Assembly (NCBI RefSeq): GCF_900101045.1
Contig: NZ_FNFN01000006.1
Location: 62,001 to 126,000, forward strand
Direction: 5' to 3'
Origin: Nocardioides sp. YR527
Lineage (GTDB): Bacteria; Actinomycetota; Actinomycetes; Propionibacteriales; Nocardioidaceae
DNA length: 64,000 nucleotides
Position 1 is the first letter of the stretch; each line of letters opens with the position of its first letter. The translations under genes and the position numbers were made by a program. Under the pieces are notes generated by a model. That model ran no database searches. It saw only the letters and a list, made by a program, of their open reading frames with translations, and was not told the origin of the DNA. Positions 1-7,719 of this stretch are shown here, piece by piece.

Positions 1-1
1 C

Positions 2-685
2 CAGACCCGTCGTGTCATGCCCCAGCCCGGCATCGTGATCCACCGGCTCACTAACCTCGAGACCCACGCCTACGGAGGCGTCCCTCCTCGCTTGAGGCTC
101 GAGGACAACGCGATGCTGATGGCGCATGAGGCCAGTTCGGAGATCGACGCAATCGCGAGTCTCGCTGACGTTGCCGGCCGGACCTATGTCACGCCCGGCT
201 CACTTCGTGGAGCACTGAGTCGCTTCCCGTCCCTGCGTCGTCGGGCGTGGATCGCCAAGATCCTCGACGACCTCGAATCCGGCACGAACTCTGTGCTCGA
301 GCACGGCTATCTCAGGAAGGTCGAGCGTGCCCATGGACTGCCGCAGGCCGAACGACAGACCGTGCGGGCGACTCCTGAGGGCAGCCAGTTTCGAGACGTG
401 GAGTACGCGGCGTACGGACTCGTCGTGGAGCTCGACGGGGCGTTGGGGCATGACACGTGGCGCACTCAGGCTCGCGACGCGGACCGGGTGCTCGACGACC
501 TCGCCGCAACGGGCACGGTCACCGCGCGGCTTCGCTGGCACCAGGTCTTCGACACGCCGTGCCGGACCGCACAGAGGATCGCGAGGGTCCTGGCGTCCCG
601 CGGGTGGGCAGGCACTCCGGCGCCGTGTGGCGACGACTGCCTGGTCGTTCGGGAACCCCAGGAGACCGAGTCACGTGTGGCGTGA
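2..685 (+). CDS. AbiEi-type/DUF559 (Vsr-like) protein, 5' partial
   Basis: The reading frame is open to the first bases of the window, so the N-terminal part (usually a winged-helix AbiEi-like segment) lies upstream. What is present matches the common actinobacterial proteins of about 300 residues with a C-terminal DUF559 domain of the Vsr/restriction-endonuclease fold: a segment with VLEHGYLRKVERAHGLP, then RDVEYAAYGLVVELDG and LRWHQVFDTPCRTAQRIA. These proteins are numerous in actinobacteria and their role is unproven; some are called AbiEi-like antitoxins. No AbiEii-type nucleotidyltransferase partner is visible downstream. The internal ATG at 17 is not taken as the true start because homology-like sequence continues before it. 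Confidence 0.75.
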   Translation, partial: QTRRVMPQPGIVIHRLTNLETHAYGGVPPRLRLEDNAMLMAHEASSEIDAIASLADVAGRTYVTPGSLRGALSRFPSLRRRAWIAKILDDLESGTNSVLEHGYLRKVERAHGLPQAERQTVRATPEGSQFRDVEYAAYGLVVELDGALGHDTWRTQARDADRVLDDLAATGTVTARLRWHQVFDTPCRTAQRIARVLASRGWAGTPAPCGDDCLVVREPQETESRVA

Positions 686-750
686 TTGAGCCTCCTAGGG
701 TTTCGTAGTAGCGACGGCACGGCGGGCAGGCGCCCCCTATCGTTGAGGGC

Positions 751-1431
751 GTGGAGGGTCCTACGCTCAAGGAGCTCGCGGTCCAGGCGCTGTCGTCGGT
801 GGAGCACGGCTACGACCTGCTGGCGCCGAAGTTCGACGCGACGCCGTTCCGGACGCCGGACTGGATGCTCGCCGCCACGATCACGGCGCTGCGCGAGCAC
901 GGGCCGTTCGAGCGGGGCCTCGATGTGTGCACGGGCACGGGGGCGGGGCTGGAGCTGCTCGAGGAGGCGACCGCTGAGCCGCCGACCGGGGTTGACTTCA
1001 GTGCCGGGATGCTGGAGCAGGCTGGAGCCGCTCACCCCGGCGCCGACCTGGTGCGGGCGGATGCTCGAGCGTTGCCGTTCGAGGCTGCGTACGACCTGGT
1101 GGTGACCTTCGGGGCGTTGGGGCACTTCCTGCCGGAGGAGCGGCCGGCGCTCTTCGAGGGCATCCACCGGGCGCTGCGGCCGGGTGGGGTGTTCGCGCTG
1201 CCGGTCAGCCGGGCGCCGGGACCGACCCACCCGGCCTACTGGCTGCTCACCGGCTTCGACCTGGTGATGCGGGTGCGCAACGCGGTGTGGCGGCCGAAGT
1301 TCGTCATGTACTACCGCACCCACCCCAGGCCGGCGCTGTTCGCCGACCTGGCCGACGCCGGGTTCATCGTCGAGACGACGCCGATGCCCGGTGTCGGCGA
1401 GCTGATCATCGCTCGCCGATCACCGGGCTGA
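751..1431 (+). CDS. class I SAM-dependent methyltransferase
   Basis: A 226-residue protein with a Rossmann-fold methyltransferase core: motif I GLDVCTGTGAGLELL near residues 57-71, the acidic loop GVDFSAGMLEQA that contacts SAM adenosine, the ADARALPF segment, and DLVVTFGALGHF (motif IV). Substrate unknown; the length and C-terminus resemble small-molecule or ubiquinone-type methyltransferases. The GTG start at 751 is chosen because a TATCGT -10 box at 738-743 lies exactly 7 bases upstream and no Shine-Dalgarno is visible, the leaderless layout repeated across this window. It stands alone, convergent with the following membrane protein. Confidence 0.8.
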   Translation: MEGPTLKELAVQALSSVEHGYDLLAPKFDATPFRTPDWMLAATITALREHGPFERGLDVCTGTGAGLELLEEATAEPPTGVDFSAGMLEQAGAAHPGADLVRADARALPFEAAYDLVVTFGALGHFLPEERPALFEGIHRALRPGGVFALPVSRAPGPTHPAYWLLTGFDLVMRVRNAVWRPKFVMYYRTHPRPALFADLADAGFIVETTPMPGVGELIIARRSPG

Positions 1432-1445
1432 CGTTCGCCGACACC

Positions 1446-1922
1446 TCAGGCGCGGCGCGGGTTCCGCTCGGCCAGCCGGGCGGCGATGACGGGAACGATC
1501 ACGACCGCGGCGACGAGGTGGGAGATCACCAGCATGATGTTGGTGGCGTAGGAGTCGGTGACGGCGATCAGGCTCGGCACCAAGGAGAGCGCCGTCAGGG
1601 TCCAGGCGGTGCGCTTCCAGGTCGAGCGCGGACGCTTGGCGAAGCGGGCCAGGCACACGGCGGTGATGATGCCGATCAGGCCGAGCTCGGCGACGGCCCA
1701 GGCGAGCCCGGTCGCGGGGATCGCGGCGGGATCGACGCCGGTGCCCGGGAGTGCGACGTTGAACGGTACGCCGACCGCGCGGGCGAAGAACTCGTAGACG
1801 CCGGTGACCAGGGCGCCGGCAAGGACGGCGGCGACGCTGACGAACCAGACCGGCATCCGCGCAGCGAACTGGCCGCGGGAGGTGGTCGTGGCCTGGGTGT
1901 AGGTGCTGGTGCTGGTGCTCAT
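1446..1922 (-). CDS. DUF6069-type four-helix membrane protein
   Basis: About 158 residues with four predicted membrane helices (segments beginning near MPVWFVSVAAVLAG, LAWAVAELGLIGIITAV, AWTLTALSLVPSLIAV and IMLVISHLVAAVVIVPVIAARLAE). The spacing and helices resemble DUF6069 proteins, whose function is unknown. The start at 1922 (MSTSTSTYTQ) has a GAGAGG ribosome site about 7 bases upstream; an in-frame ATG at 1976 would add 18 unconvincing residues. A Thr/Ser-rich N-terminus precedes the first helix. Transcribed away from the next gene, with which it shares a divergent intergenic region. Confidence 0.65.
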   Translation of the reverse strand: MSTSTSTYTQATTTSRGQFAARMPVWFVSVAAVLAGALVTGVYEFFARAVGVPFNVALPGTGVDPAAIPATGLAWAVAELGLIGIITAVCLARFAKRPRSTWKRTAWTLTALSLVPSLIAVTDSYATNIMLVISHLVAAVVIVPVIAARLAERNPRRA

Positions 1923-2095
1923 GATGGTGCCTCTCGCTGGTGGTGGTGTGTCGCGGCTCGTACGGCCGCTTCTCACTCACTCCACGAACGGCTCGACACC
2001 GATCCGACAGCTCCCGCGAAAAAAGTTTCCGCACGACGAAGATCACACCCTCCAGGGCTTCCCATCCAAGGTAAGGCCGGTGAGCCTTTGTCGGC

Positions 2096-2572
2096 ATGAC
2101 CCGCAAACCTCGGATCGCGAAGCTGCTGAGCCCCCTGATCGGGCTGTTCGGCCTCCTGTTCATCGCCAGTGGCGCCGCCACCTACTACCTGGCGCACACC
2201 CAGCTGAAGGCGCAGGAGATCACCGTCGCCGACGATGCCTCCTTCCTCGCCGGAGACATCGTCGACGGCCCGTTCTCGGCCTACGTCCAGGCGGCCACCG
2301 TCGAGAAGCACGCCCTGGGGATCACCAAGGGCAAGACGTACGCCGAGCTCGACCAGGAGGACCCGATCCGCCCGGTCGCGGCGGAGTCCTCGTTCGTACG
2401 CGCCTCCCTGCTGACCGCGGTCACCGCCTTCGGTCTCTCGGCGCTGGTCGCAGGCCTCGGCGTCGTGCTGCTCTTCGTCGCCTTCGCTCTCGGGTCGCTG
2501 ACCCGGGCCCTCGCACCGGCGAAGGAGAAGGCCACGGACGAGACCGACGGTCTCGAACCGGCCACCGCTTGA
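2096..2572 (+). CDS. small two-helix membrane protein, unknown function
   Basis: A 158-residue protein with an N-terminal membrane helix (LSPLIGLFGLLFIASGAAT), an extracytoplasmic stretch of about 65 residues (AQEITVADDASFLAGDIVDGPFSAYVQAATVE...), and a second helix (ALVAGLGVVLLFVAFALG), followed by a short charged tail. Similar proteins occur widely in Nocardioides-like genomes and are sometimes mislabelled LigA; I do not know a function. The central region carries the only distinctive sequence. No clear Shine-Dalgarno precedes the ATG. The gene ends just before a strong hairpin at 2591-2623. Confidence 0.65.
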   Translation: MTRKPRIAKLLSPLIGLFGLLFIASGAATYYLAHTQLKAQEITVADDASFLAGDIVDGPFSAYVQAATVEKHALGITKGKTYAELDQEDPIRPVAAESSFVRASLLTAVTAFGLSALVAGLGVVLLFVAFALGSLTRALAPAKEKATDETDGLEPATA

Positions 2573-2590
2573 CCCCCACCCACTCATCGA

Positions 2591-2623
2591 CGGGCCCGGG
2601 AAGGCATCGCCTTCCAGGGCCCG
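2591..2623. terminator. bidirectional hairpin terminator
   Basis: CGGGCCC and GGGCCCG flank an inner stem GGAAGGC-ATC-GCCTTCC, giving 14 base pairs with one bulge and a 3-base loop. It lies between convergent genes ending at 2572 and 2635, so it can serve both. No long T-run follows, as is common in high-GC actinobacteria. Confidence 0.75.
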
Positions 2624-2634
2624 TTCCTCCGTTC

Positions 2635-3423
2635 TCAGCCCAGGCGCCGGAACGCGCGGACGGAGAGCGGTACGAAGATCGCCAGCAGGACCGCCGGCCA
2701 GGCCAGGGCCAGGAGCGTCGCGTGGTCGGCGAGCACGCCGGAGGTGATCCCGGTCGGGTTGCCGAAGAGGTCGCGACAGGCCGTGGCGGTCGCCGAGACC
2801 GGGTTCCAGGCGGCGATGAAGCCGAGCCAGCCGGGCATGGTCTCGGGCGAGACGAACAGGCTCGAGCAGAACCCCAGCGGCCACACCAGCACCTGCACCA
2901 TCGTCAGTGCACCCTCCATCCGCAGGGTCAGCCCGAGGAAGATGCCCAACCACAGCATCGCCAGGCGCAGCCAGAGCAGGAGCCCGACCGCGGCCGCCGC
3001 CTCGAGGAAGGTGCCTTCGATCCGCCACCCGATCAGCAGCCCGCCGAGCATCAGGACACCCAGCTGGACCGCTGAGTTGCCCAGGTCGGCGATGGCCCGC
3101 CCCAGCGGCACCGCGAGACCGCTCATCGGCAGGGACCGGAACCGGTTGGTGACGCCGCGCTTGGTGTCCTCGGTGACCACGGCCATGGTGCCGTCGATGC
3201 CGAACATCATCGTCAGCGCGAGCACTCCGGGCAGCAGATAGGGCAGGTACGACCCGCCGCCCGGCATCTCGATCGCGCCGCCGAACAGGTAGCCGAAGAT
3301 CAGCAGCATCATGATCGCGAACAGGATCCCGAACACCGGGCCCCACGGCTCGCGCTGCCAGTGCTTGAGGTCGCGGAGCGTGATCACCCAGGTCTGTCGC
3401 AGGGTCGAGGTGAGGGCGGTCAT
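2635..3423 (-). CDS. ABC-2 type transporter permease (DrrB-like)
   Basis: A 262-residue integral membrane subunit with the ABC2_membrane layout: a cytoplasmic N-terminus with LRDLKHWQREPWGPVF, then about six helices, and the conserved intracellular loop TKRGVTNRFRSLPMSGLAVPLGR typical of DrrB/daunorubicin exporters. It forms the membrane channel for the ATPase encoded immediately upstream; the stop of that gene and this ATG overlap (TGATG in transcript sense at 3420-3423). Together with the nitroreductase-like first gene they make a three-gene operon divergent from a TetR regulator. The exported substrate is unknown; a hydrophobic drug or lipid-like compound is typical for this family. Confidence 0.88.
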   Translation of the reverse strand: MTALTSTLRQTWVITLRDLKHWQREPWGPVFGILFAIMMLLIFGYLFGGAIEMPGGGSYLPYLLPGVLALTMMFGIDGTMAVVTEDTKRGVTNRFRSLPMSGLAVPLGRAIADLGNSAVQLGVLMLGGLLIGWRIEGTFLEAAAAVGLLLWLRLAMLWLGIFLGLTLRMEGALTMVQVLVWPLGFCSSLFVSPETMPGWLGFIAAWNPVSATATACRDLFGNPTGITSGVLADHATLLALAWPAVLLAIFVPLSVRAFRRLG

Positions 3424-4376
3424 CGGGCGGCTCCTTCGTGGTGGTGCTCGGTCTCGGGGGCGGTCAGGTGGAGGAACACCTCGTCCAGGGTCGGCCTGCG
3501 CAGCAGCACGTCGTCGACCGTGATGCCGGCGGAGTCGAGGCTGCGTACGACCTCGACGACCGCGGCACCGCCACCCGCCGCACCGGCCTCGACGGTGACC
3601 TCGAGCCGGTCGGGGTCGACGACGGCGGCGGAGCCGAGGACGCCGGCGATCCGGGCGAGGTCGTCGGGCCCGGTCGCGGTGATGATCACCCGGTCGCCGC
3701 CCAAGTCGCTCTTGAGCGCCGACGGCGTGCCCTCGGCGATCACCCGGCCCGCGCCGAGCACGGTGACCATGCCGGCCAGCTGGTCGGCCTCGTCCAGGTA
3801 CTGCGTGGTCAGCAGCACCGTCGTCCCGTCGGCGACCACCTGCCGCACCATCTCCCACACCTCGTGGCGGCCGCGCGGGTCCAGCCCGGTGGTCGGCTCG
3901 TCGAGGAAGAGGATCCGCGGCCGGGTGACCAGGCCGGCGGCGATGTCGAGCCGGCGGCGCATCCCGCCGGAGTAGCCCGAGACCTTCCGGTCGCCGGCGT
4001 CGGTGAGGCCGAAGGCGTCGAGGAGGTCGCCGGCGCGGCGTACGGCATCGGCCTTCGAGAGGCCGTGCAGGCGGCCGAACATGACCAGGTTCTCGCGGCC
4101 GTGGAGGGCCTCGTCGAGCGCGGCGCTCTGCCCGACCAGGCCGATCGTGGAGCGGACCCGGGCGGGGTGGCGTACGACATCGTGGCCGCCGACGCGCACC
4201 TCGCCGGCGTCGGGCCGGGTCAGGGTCGCGAAGACGTTCACCGCGGTCGACTTGCCGGCACCGTTGGGCCCCAGCAGGGCGTGCACGGTGCCGGCGCCGA
4301 CCTCGAGGTCCAGGCCGTCGAGCGCCTGGGTGTCGCGGTAGCGCTTGCGCACACCGCGGGCGGAGAGCGGACTCAT
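3420..4376 (-). CDS. daunorubicin-resistance-type ABC transporter ATP-binding protein (DrrA-like)
   Basis: 318 residues. Walker A GPNGAGKST near residue 37, Q-loop GLVGQSAALDEALHGRENL, signature YSGGMRRRLDIA, Walker B ILFLDEPTTGLDP, and the H-loop replaced by LLTTQYLDEADQL, the Q-containing form characteristic of DrrA exporters. The C-terminal DrrA-type extension (residues about 220-318) includes RRPTLDEVFLHLT. It powers the permease downstream, with which it overlaps by 3 bases. It also overlaps the upstream nitroreductase-like gene by 4 bases (ATGA at 4373-4376), implying translational coupling. Confidence 0.92.
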   Translation of the reverse strand: MSPLSARGVRKRYRDTQALDGLDLEVGAGTVHALLGPNGAGKSTAVNVFATLTRPDAGEVRVGGHDVVRHPARVRSTIGLVGQSAALDEALHGRENLVMFGRLHGLSKADAVRRAGDLLDAFGLTDAGDRKVSGYSGGMRRRLDIAAGLVTRPRILFLDEPTTGLDPRGRHEVWEMVRQVVADGTTVLLTTQYLDEADQLAGMVTVLGAGRVIAEGTPSALKSDLGGDRVIITATGPDDLARIAGVLGSAAVVDPDRLEVTVEAGAAGGGAAVVEVVRSLDSAGITVDDVLLRRPTLDEVFLHLTAPETEHHHEGAAR

Positions 4377-4855
4377 CGCGCCACCTCGATCCGGAACACG
4401 CCGCAGCGGCCGGCGACCGCCTCGAACGCCTCTGGCGTCAGGTCCGTGACCACCCCGGCGTCGAGCATGATCTTGGCCCCGTCGGCCATCCGGTCGGGCC
4501 AGAGCCGGAGCACCGTCAGTGCCTCGTCCCCCTCCACCTCCACGAGGCGCACATCCTCCGTGCTCCTCCCGATCCGGAGGGTTGCGCGGCCGGAGGCGGC
4601 ACGTACGTTGCGGGCCCAGTCGGCACCCGGGAAGCCTTCGAGCAGGTAGCGCCCGCCGTTCAGGTCCAGCACGGAGAGCGGGGTGCTGCGGGGCTTGCCG
4701 CTCGTGCGGCCCTGCACGGTGAGCACCGGCAGCTCCTTCATCCCGAGCCCGGTCTTCGACAGGGTCATGAAGACCTTGTTCATCGGCTTGAGCCAGCGCG
4801 GCGGCACCGGCTTCGCTGCCGCCGCGGAGAGCGGCGAGTTCGCATCGTTCGGCAT
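4373..4855 (-). CDS. nitroreductase/quinone reductase family protein (Ddn-like, F420 split-barrel)
   Basis: 160 residues with the deazaflavin-dependent nitroreductase (DUF385) pattern: LPVLTVQGRTSGKPRSTPLSVLDL, YLLEGFPGADWARNVRAASGRATLRIG, and a C-terminal F-R-I-E end. The family binds coenzyme F420 and reduces quinones or nitro compounds; this binding is inferred from family membership. First gene of the ABC exporter operon, with a GGAGGA ribosome site before the ATG. Its promoter region contains an 18-bp inverted repeat (4870-4887) that matches one beside the divergent TetR gene, so it is probably under TetR control. The context suggests detoxification coupled to efflux. Confidence 0.85.
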   Translation of the reverse strand: MPNDANSPLSAAAAKPVPPRWLKPMNKVFMTLSKTGLGMKELPVLTVQGRTSGKPRSTPLSVLDLNGGRYLLEGFPGADWARNVRAASGRATLRIGRSTEDVRLVEVEGDEALTVLRLWPDRMADGAKIMLDAGVVTDLTPEAFEAVAGRCGVFRIEVAR

Positions 4856-4869
4856 CTACGTTCCTCCAA

Positions 4870-4887
4870 TTCCGTACGCTGTACGAA
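4870..4887. promoter_or_regulatory. putative TetR operator 1
   Basis: TTCCGTACGCTGTACGAA, an inverted repeat of TTCGTAC half-sites. It lies 14 bases upstream of the nitroreductase/ABC operon ATG. It is nearly identical to operator 2, whose centre is 46 bp away. The divergent TetR gene makes autoregulation and repression of the exporter operon the natural reading. Confidence 0.75.
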
Positions 4888-4915
4888 GATCTCAACGGAG
4901 TGACTGTAGCATTTG

Positions 4916-4933
4916 TTCCGTACGACGTACGAA
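4916..4933. promoter_or_regulatory. putative TetR operator 2
   Basis: TTCCGTACGACGTACGAA, identical to operator 1 at 16 of 18 positions, the differences being in the centre. It lies 21 bases before the TetR ATG at 4955. Two matching sites in one divergent promoter region are the hallmark of a locally acting TetR repressor. Confidence 0.75.
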
Positions 4934-4954
4934 ATTATTTCGGATGAGGTTACG

Positions 4955-5725
4955 ATGGGCGACGTGCCGGACCAGCCAGACCAGTCGGACCCCTCCCTTC
5001 GCCTGCTGTGGCGCCATCGGGGCGGAGTGCGCGAGGAGCCGAGGTCGAAGCGGGGGCCGAAGCAGAAGGTGAGTGTCGACGAGATCGTGGATGCCGCGAT
5101 CGACCTCGCCGACGCCGAGGGCCTGGCCGCCGTGACGATGCGCGCGATCGCCCAGCGCTTCGGTCTGGGGGCGATGACGCTCTACTCCTACGTGCCCAAC
5201 CGGGACGCGCTGCTCGTGCTCATGGCCGACCAGGTGACCGGCCGCGCCGAGCTGCCGGAGCTGCCCGCGGACCCGCGCAAGCGCCTCGAGCTGGTCGCCA
5301 ACCTCACCCACGACGAGCTCCGGGCCCATCCGTGGCTGCTCGAGGTGCAGGACGTACGCCCCTGGCTCGGGCCCAACATGAGCGACCGCTACGAGTGGCA
5401 GCTGCAGGCGGTCGACGGTCTCGGGCTCTCGGACCTGGAGATGGACCAGACCGTCGCCGTACTGATCGGTTTCGCGGGCAACATCGCGCGCAGCGAGCTC
5501 ATGAAGCGCCGCGCCGAGCAGGTCACCAAGATGACCGAGGCGGAGTGGTGGGAGGCCAACTACGACACGCTGAGCGAGGTCATGGCGGGCAGCCACTATC
5601 CGCTGGCCAACCGGGTCGGCACCGCCGCCGGCGAGGCCTACCAGGCGGCCACCGACCCCGCGCGCGAGCTCGACTACGGCCTGGCCAGGATCATCGACGG
5701 CGTCCTCGCGCACGTGGGCCGCTAG
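4955..5725 (+). CDS. TetR/AcrR family regulator with TetR_C_1-type ligand domain
   Basis: 256 residues. After a short N-terminal extension, the helix-turn-helix spans about residues 35-80 (VDEIVDAAIDLADAEGLAAVTMRAIAQRFGLGAMTLYSYV). The C-terminal ligand domain resembles the tetracycline-repressor C-domain class (TetR_C_1), with HPWLLEVQDVRPWLGPN. It is divergent from the nitroreductase-ABC exporter operon, and two 18-bp palindromes in the shared promoter region fit autoregulation plus repression of the exporter. ATG at 4955 is preferred over the upstream GTG-type start at 4913, which would place operator 2 inside the coding region. Confidence 0.88.
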   Translation: MGDVPDQPDQSDPSLRLLWRHRGGVREEPRSKRGPKQKVSVDEIVDAAIDLADAEGLAAVTMRAIAQRFGLGAMTLYSYVPNRDALLVLMADQVTGRAELPELPADPRKRLELVANLTHDELRAHPWLLEVQDVRPWLGPNMSDRYEWQLQAVDGLGLSDLEMDQTVAVLIGFAGNIARSELMKRRAEQVTKMTEAEWWEANYDTLSEVMAGSHYPLANRVGTAAGEAYQAATDPARELDYGLARIIDGVLAHVGR

Positions 5726-5747
5726 CCGGAGCCGCGCGACCAGTTCT

Positions 5748-5938
5748 GCCGAGTCGGCTCGTTGTGACCGTCGAGCCCGCCGAGTCGGCTCGTTGTGACG
5801 AGCCGACTCGGTGTCGGTTTGGGTCAGAACGAGCCGACTCGGCGTCGGTTTGGGTCAGAACGAGCCGACTCGGCGTCGGTTTGGGTCAGAACGAGCCGAC
5901 TCGGCGTCGGTTTCGGTGAGGACGAGCCGACTCGGCGA
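5748..5938. repeat. palindrome plus 31-bp tandem repeat array
   Basis: Two forward copies of a GCCGAGTCGGCTCGTTGTGAC unit in inverse sense (5748-5768 and 5779-5799) are followed by four 31-bp units beginning GAGCCGACTCGG at 5800, 5831, 5862 and 5893, and a truncated fifth at 5924. Units at 5831 and 5862 are identical. Each unit has the odd-centred palindrome GCCGACTCGGC. The junction near 5795-5800 forms a hairpin of about 14 bp arms. A relative of the same family lies at 39780-39906. Not a CRISPR: no unique spacers of constant length with an identical repeat. Confidence 0.85.
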
Positions 5939-7139
5939 GATGGGAGACCAGGTCGGCGGAGTCGTCGCGGGCGCCGTCGATGTAGGTCGAGCGCCGGCGC
6001 CGCAGGACCGGGAGTCCGGTGACGTAGAGGCCGGGCAGGTCGGTGATGCCGCCGTCGTGACGGATCGCGCCCTTGTGGTCGAAGACGTCGGCGTCGAGGA
6101 AGCGGTGGTCGGGCTTGATACCGGTCGCCCAGACGATGGAGCCGATCTCGCCGGAGGTCAGCGAGAGCGACAGCAGCGGTTCGGGTATGCGGGTCGGCTC
6201 GAGCCGCTCGCCGGAGCCGCCGACGGCCTGGTCGATGCCGGCCAGCAGCCGGTTGGCCTTGAGGTCGGCGAGAGCCGCCATATTCGTCAGTGAGCCCGAG
6301 AAGAGCGCGGAACCGTCGCGCAGACCGGCGAGCTTGCCGACGATGCGGACCCCCGCGTCCTGCAGCGTGTTGAGGTCGAGCGTGGTGGTGCCGCCGACGA
6401 GCTGGAAGGAGGAGAGCCGCCGGGCGCGGGTGATGTCGTCGAGCTCGTCCCAACGCTCCTCGAGGATGCCGGCCTCCTCGATCCAGGCGAAGATGTCTCG
6501 CCCGCGGTAACGGCGCGGCACCCGGACGTGCTCACCGACGGCCAGGGTCACCGGCCGTCCGGAGGCCTGCAGCTCCGCCGCGATCTGTACGCCACTGGCG
6601 GCCGCCCCGACGACCAGTACGCCGCCGGGCGGGAGCTGCGAGGGGCGCCGGTAGTCGATGGCGTGCACCGAGGGCAGTCCGGGTGGGAGCTCGGCGGCGA
6701 GGGCGGGCAGGACGCCGCGTACGGATCCGGTGGCGAGCACGACCTGCTCCGCCGACCACGGACCGGTGGAGGTCTCGACCAGGAAGCCGCTCGGGCCGGG
6801 GGAGATGCGGTGGACCTCGACGTTGTCGTGCACCGGAGCCGCGATCAGGTCGGCATAGCCGGTGACCAGCGAGGCGACCTGGGCGGCGGTGAGGAACTCG
6901 TCGGCCTCGGCAGGGCCGAGCAGCGGGTCGGCGAGCCCGGGCAGCCGGTTCATCCAGCCCGGGGTCAGCAGGCGGAGCGAGTCCCAGCGCTGGGTGCGCC
7001 ACGAGTGAGCGACCTGCCCGCGCTCGAGGACGACATGGTCGATCCCCTCGGCGCTGAGCCGGTGGCTCACTGCGAGGCCACTGTGCCCCGCCCCGATCAC
7101 CGCAACGGTGGTGCGGCGAGACGGGACACCGTTGCTCAT
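5886..7139 (-). CDS. FAD/NAD(P)-dependent oxidoreductase, flavin monooxygenase-like
   Basis: 417 residues. FAD-binding GAGHSGLA near residue 16, a WRTQRWDSLRL segment typical of CzcO/TrkA-like flavoproteins, a second Rossmann motif VLVVGAAASGVQIAAEL near residue 175 for NAD(P)H, and the WATG motif before GIKPDHRFLD. Probable hydroxylating or NAD(P)H-oxidising flavoenzyme; substrate unknown. Transcribed with the OsmC gene upstream (4-base ATGA overlap at 7136-7139). The last dozen or so residues (ARPHRNRRRVGSF) are encoded by the tandem repeat array, so the repeat appears to have replaced or extended the original 3' end. Confidence 0.82.
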   Translation of the reverse strand: MSNGVPSRRTTVAVIGAGHSGLAVSHRLSAEGIDHVVLERGQVAHSWRTQRWDSLRLLTPGWMNRLPGLADPLLGPAEADEFLTAAQVASLVTGYADLIAAPVHDNVEVHRISPGPSGFLVETSTGPWSAEQVVLATGSVRGVLPALAAELPPGLPSVHAIDYRRPSQLPPGGVLVVGAAASGVQIAAELQASGRPVTLAVGEHVRVPRRYRGRDIFAWIEEAGILEERWDELDDITRARRLSSFQLVGGTTTLDLNTLQDAGVRIVGKLAGLRDGSALFSGSLTNMAALADLKANRLLAGIDQAVGGSGERLEPTRIPEPLLSLSLTSGEIGSIVWATGIKPDHRFLDADVFDHKGAIRHDGGITDLPGLYVTGLPVLRRRRSTYIDGARDDSADLVSHLAESARPHRNRRRVGSF

Positions 7140-7690
7140 GAGACCGAGACGCTGACCGCGGTCGGGTTGGTGAGGATGTCGAAGACGGCCGAGCGCTTCT
7201 GCGACTGCGCGACCAGCGCCTCCACGTCCTCGGGGGAGGCGTCGGCGTCGATCGAGTAGTTCACGCGTACGCCGGTGAAGCCGTTGCGTACGTCCGCGTC
7301 GGCACCCAGGATGCCGCGGATGTCGTGGTCGCCCTCGATGGTCGCGGTGACGGAGTTGAGCTGGATGCCGCGCTGCTGGGCGACGGCGGCGACGCCCGCG
7401 GTCAAGCAGCCGCCGAGCGCGACCAGGACGGTCTCGACCGGCGTGGGGCCCTGGTTGTCGGCGGCGAACTGGGGCGGGTGGTCGCCGTCGGACTCGAAGG
7501 AGCGCTGGGTCTCCTGCTCCTCGCCGAGGCCGAAGAAGCCCTCGACCTTGCTCTTGGAGTGGGTGCCCTTGACCCAGGTGTTGGTGGCGCGCCAGGTGAA
7601 CCTGGCGGCCTCCGGGGTCTCCTGCAGTGCGGCCCGCGCGCCGAGGAGGGCCTCGACGTTGACGCCGTTGTCGACGGTGGTTTCGGTCAT
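7136..7690 (-). CDS. OsmC family protein
   Basis: 184 residues with the OsmC/Ohr fold: PQFAADNQGPTPVETVLVALGGCLTAGVAAVAQQRG holds the peroxidatic cysteine. The position of the second, resolving cysteine of classical OsmC/Ohr is occupied by SQKRSAVFDILTNPT, so a standard two-cysteine peroxidase cycle is not expected; a role in sulfur-species chemistry or a different thiol partner is possible. First gene of a two-gene unit with the flavoprotein. Upstream, the inverted repeat TTAGTCAACTAA (7736-7747) overlaps a likely -35 region, with TATAAC (complement of 7720-7725) as -10. Confidence 0.85.
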   Translation of the reverse strand: MTETTVDNGVNVEALLGARAALQETPEAARFTWRATNTWVKGTHSKSKVEGFFGLGEEQETQRSFESDGDHPPQFAADNQGPTPVETVLVALGGCLTAGVAAVAQQRGIQLNSVTATIEGDHDIRGILGADADVRNGFTGVRVNYSIDADASPEDVEALVAQSQKRSAVFDILTNPTAVSVSVS

Positions 7691-7719
7691 CTGAGTCTCC
7701 TGAGGTAGGTGATGAACCA

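Noticed and set aside
5748..5938. Possible CRISPR array
   Set aside because: Units are contiguous tandem copies without unique spacers, no cas genes are in the window, and the core is an odd palindrome shared with a second locus in both orientations.
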